From contig DGHE01000100.1 in assembly GCA_002392525.1 (NCBI GenBank), forward strand, positions 1 through 6,048: a stretch of DNA of 6,048 nt. Direction: 5' to 3'. Within the stretch, counting starts at the first letter, position 1, and each line of letters begins with the position of its first letter. The notes under the pieces are model-generated. The model worked only from the letters and a program-made list of their open reading frames with translations, searched no databases and was not told the origin of the DNA. Origin of the DNA: Bacteroidales bacterium UBA3856 (GTDB lineage Bacteria; Bacteroidota; Bacteroidia; Bacteroidales; UBA932). The position numbers were made by a program, and so were the translations under genes. Of the stretch, positions 5,763-6,048 are shown piece by piece.

Positions 5763-6048
5763 ATGGCAAACATCAATCTGAGCAAGTACGGCATCAAGGG
5801 AGTAAAGGAAATCCTTTACAATCCCACGTACGAAGTTCTTTACAACGAAGAGACCAAACCCGGTCTCGAGGGCTTTGACAAGGGCCAGGTTACCGAACTT
5901 GGCGCTATCAACGTGATGACGGGCGTTTATACCGGCCGTTCTCCTAAAGACAAGTACATTGTGTACGACAACACCACCAAGGAGGGCAAGCCCGGTGAAA
6001 TCTGGTGGGATACCGAGGAGTATCACAACGACAACCACAAGATGTCCG
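5763..6048 (+). CDS. pckA: Phosphoenolpyruvate carboxykinase (ATP), N-terminal part, runs off the window
   Basis: PckA interconverts oxaloacetate + ATP and PEP + CO2 + ADP in the cytoplasm. It serves gluconeogenesis, and in anaerobic Bacteroidota it can run towards oxaloacetate for succinate/propionate formation. The frame is open from ATG 5763 to the window end: 95 codons plus one base of a family of about 530-540 residues. '[21 protein letters not shown]' spans residues 6-26, and '[21 protein letters not shown]' spans 47-67 and contains the substrate-binding Arg59 (equivalent to E. coli Arg65). '[12 protein letters not shown]' follows near the edge. The ATP-binding and metal-binding motifs lie outside the window. 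The start is supported by the leader and promoter upstream. No Shine-Dalgarno is present; the leader is A/C/T-rich. Confidence 0.95.
   Translation, partial: MANINLSKYGIKGVKEILYNPTYEVLYNEETKPGLEGFDKGQVTELGAINVMTGVYTGRSPKDKYIVYDNTTKEGKPGEIWWDTEEYHNDNHKMS

Noticed and set aside
1..6048. Mobile element, CRISPR array, tRNA/rRNA, defence island or other novel multi-gene system
   Set aside because: I found no direct repeats, spaced arrays, transposase or integrase motifs, or structural RNA signatures. All plus-strand genes fit conserved housekeeping or phylum-level families.

Overview
The window reads as a compact chromosomal housekeeping block from a member of the Bacteroidota, most likely Bacteroidales. 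The order nusB-yajC-ybbR-coaE, the phylum-restricted families (DUF3276/PUR-like, DUF5606, a DUF6340-like lipoprotein), the long Bacteroidota form of NusB and the TAnnTTTG -7 promoter boxes all support this. Codons favour G/C at third positions while the intergenic gaps are strongly AT-rich, which fits a GC-rich Bacteroidales lineage (Rikenellaceae or an uncultured gut/rumen relative). That finer placement is a guess. TGA, TAA and TAG all serve as stops.

Layout: (1) 1-160, minus strand: the first 53 codons of a small PUR-like nucleic-acid-binding protein. (2) 161-245: an AT-rich divergent promoter region with a -7 box for each direction. (3) 246-5709, plus strand: seven tightly packed genes, nusB, yajC, ybbR, coaE, a DUF5606 gene, rimO and a TPR-containing lipoprotein gene. 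Every junction is an overlap or a gap of at most 2 nt (4-nt overlap, 2-nt gap, 1-nt overlap, 11-nt overlap, 1-nt gap, 4-nt overlap), so this is very probably one operon with translational coupling. A second internal promoter probably lies in the 3' end of coaE. (4) 5710-5762: an AT-rich leader with the best promoter of the window and a 20-bp inverted repeat. (5) 5763-6048: the 5' end of pckA, which runs off the window.

The operon mixes transcription/rRNA processivity (NusB), the Sec membrane machinery (YajC), an envelope protein (YbbR), the last step of CoA synthesis (CoaE), ribosomal protein S12 modification (RimO) and two genes of unknown role. The common theme is growth-linked housekeeping. 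pckA (gluconeogenesis / CO2-fixing PEP-oxaloacetate exchange) appears to be separately controlled.

I see no mobile element, CRISPR array, RNA gene, phage gene or defence system, and no sign of a new multi-gene system. The points worth a second look are regulatory (overlapping divergent promoters, a promoter embedded in the coaE reading frame, the pckA leader palindrome) and the two uncharacterised genes.
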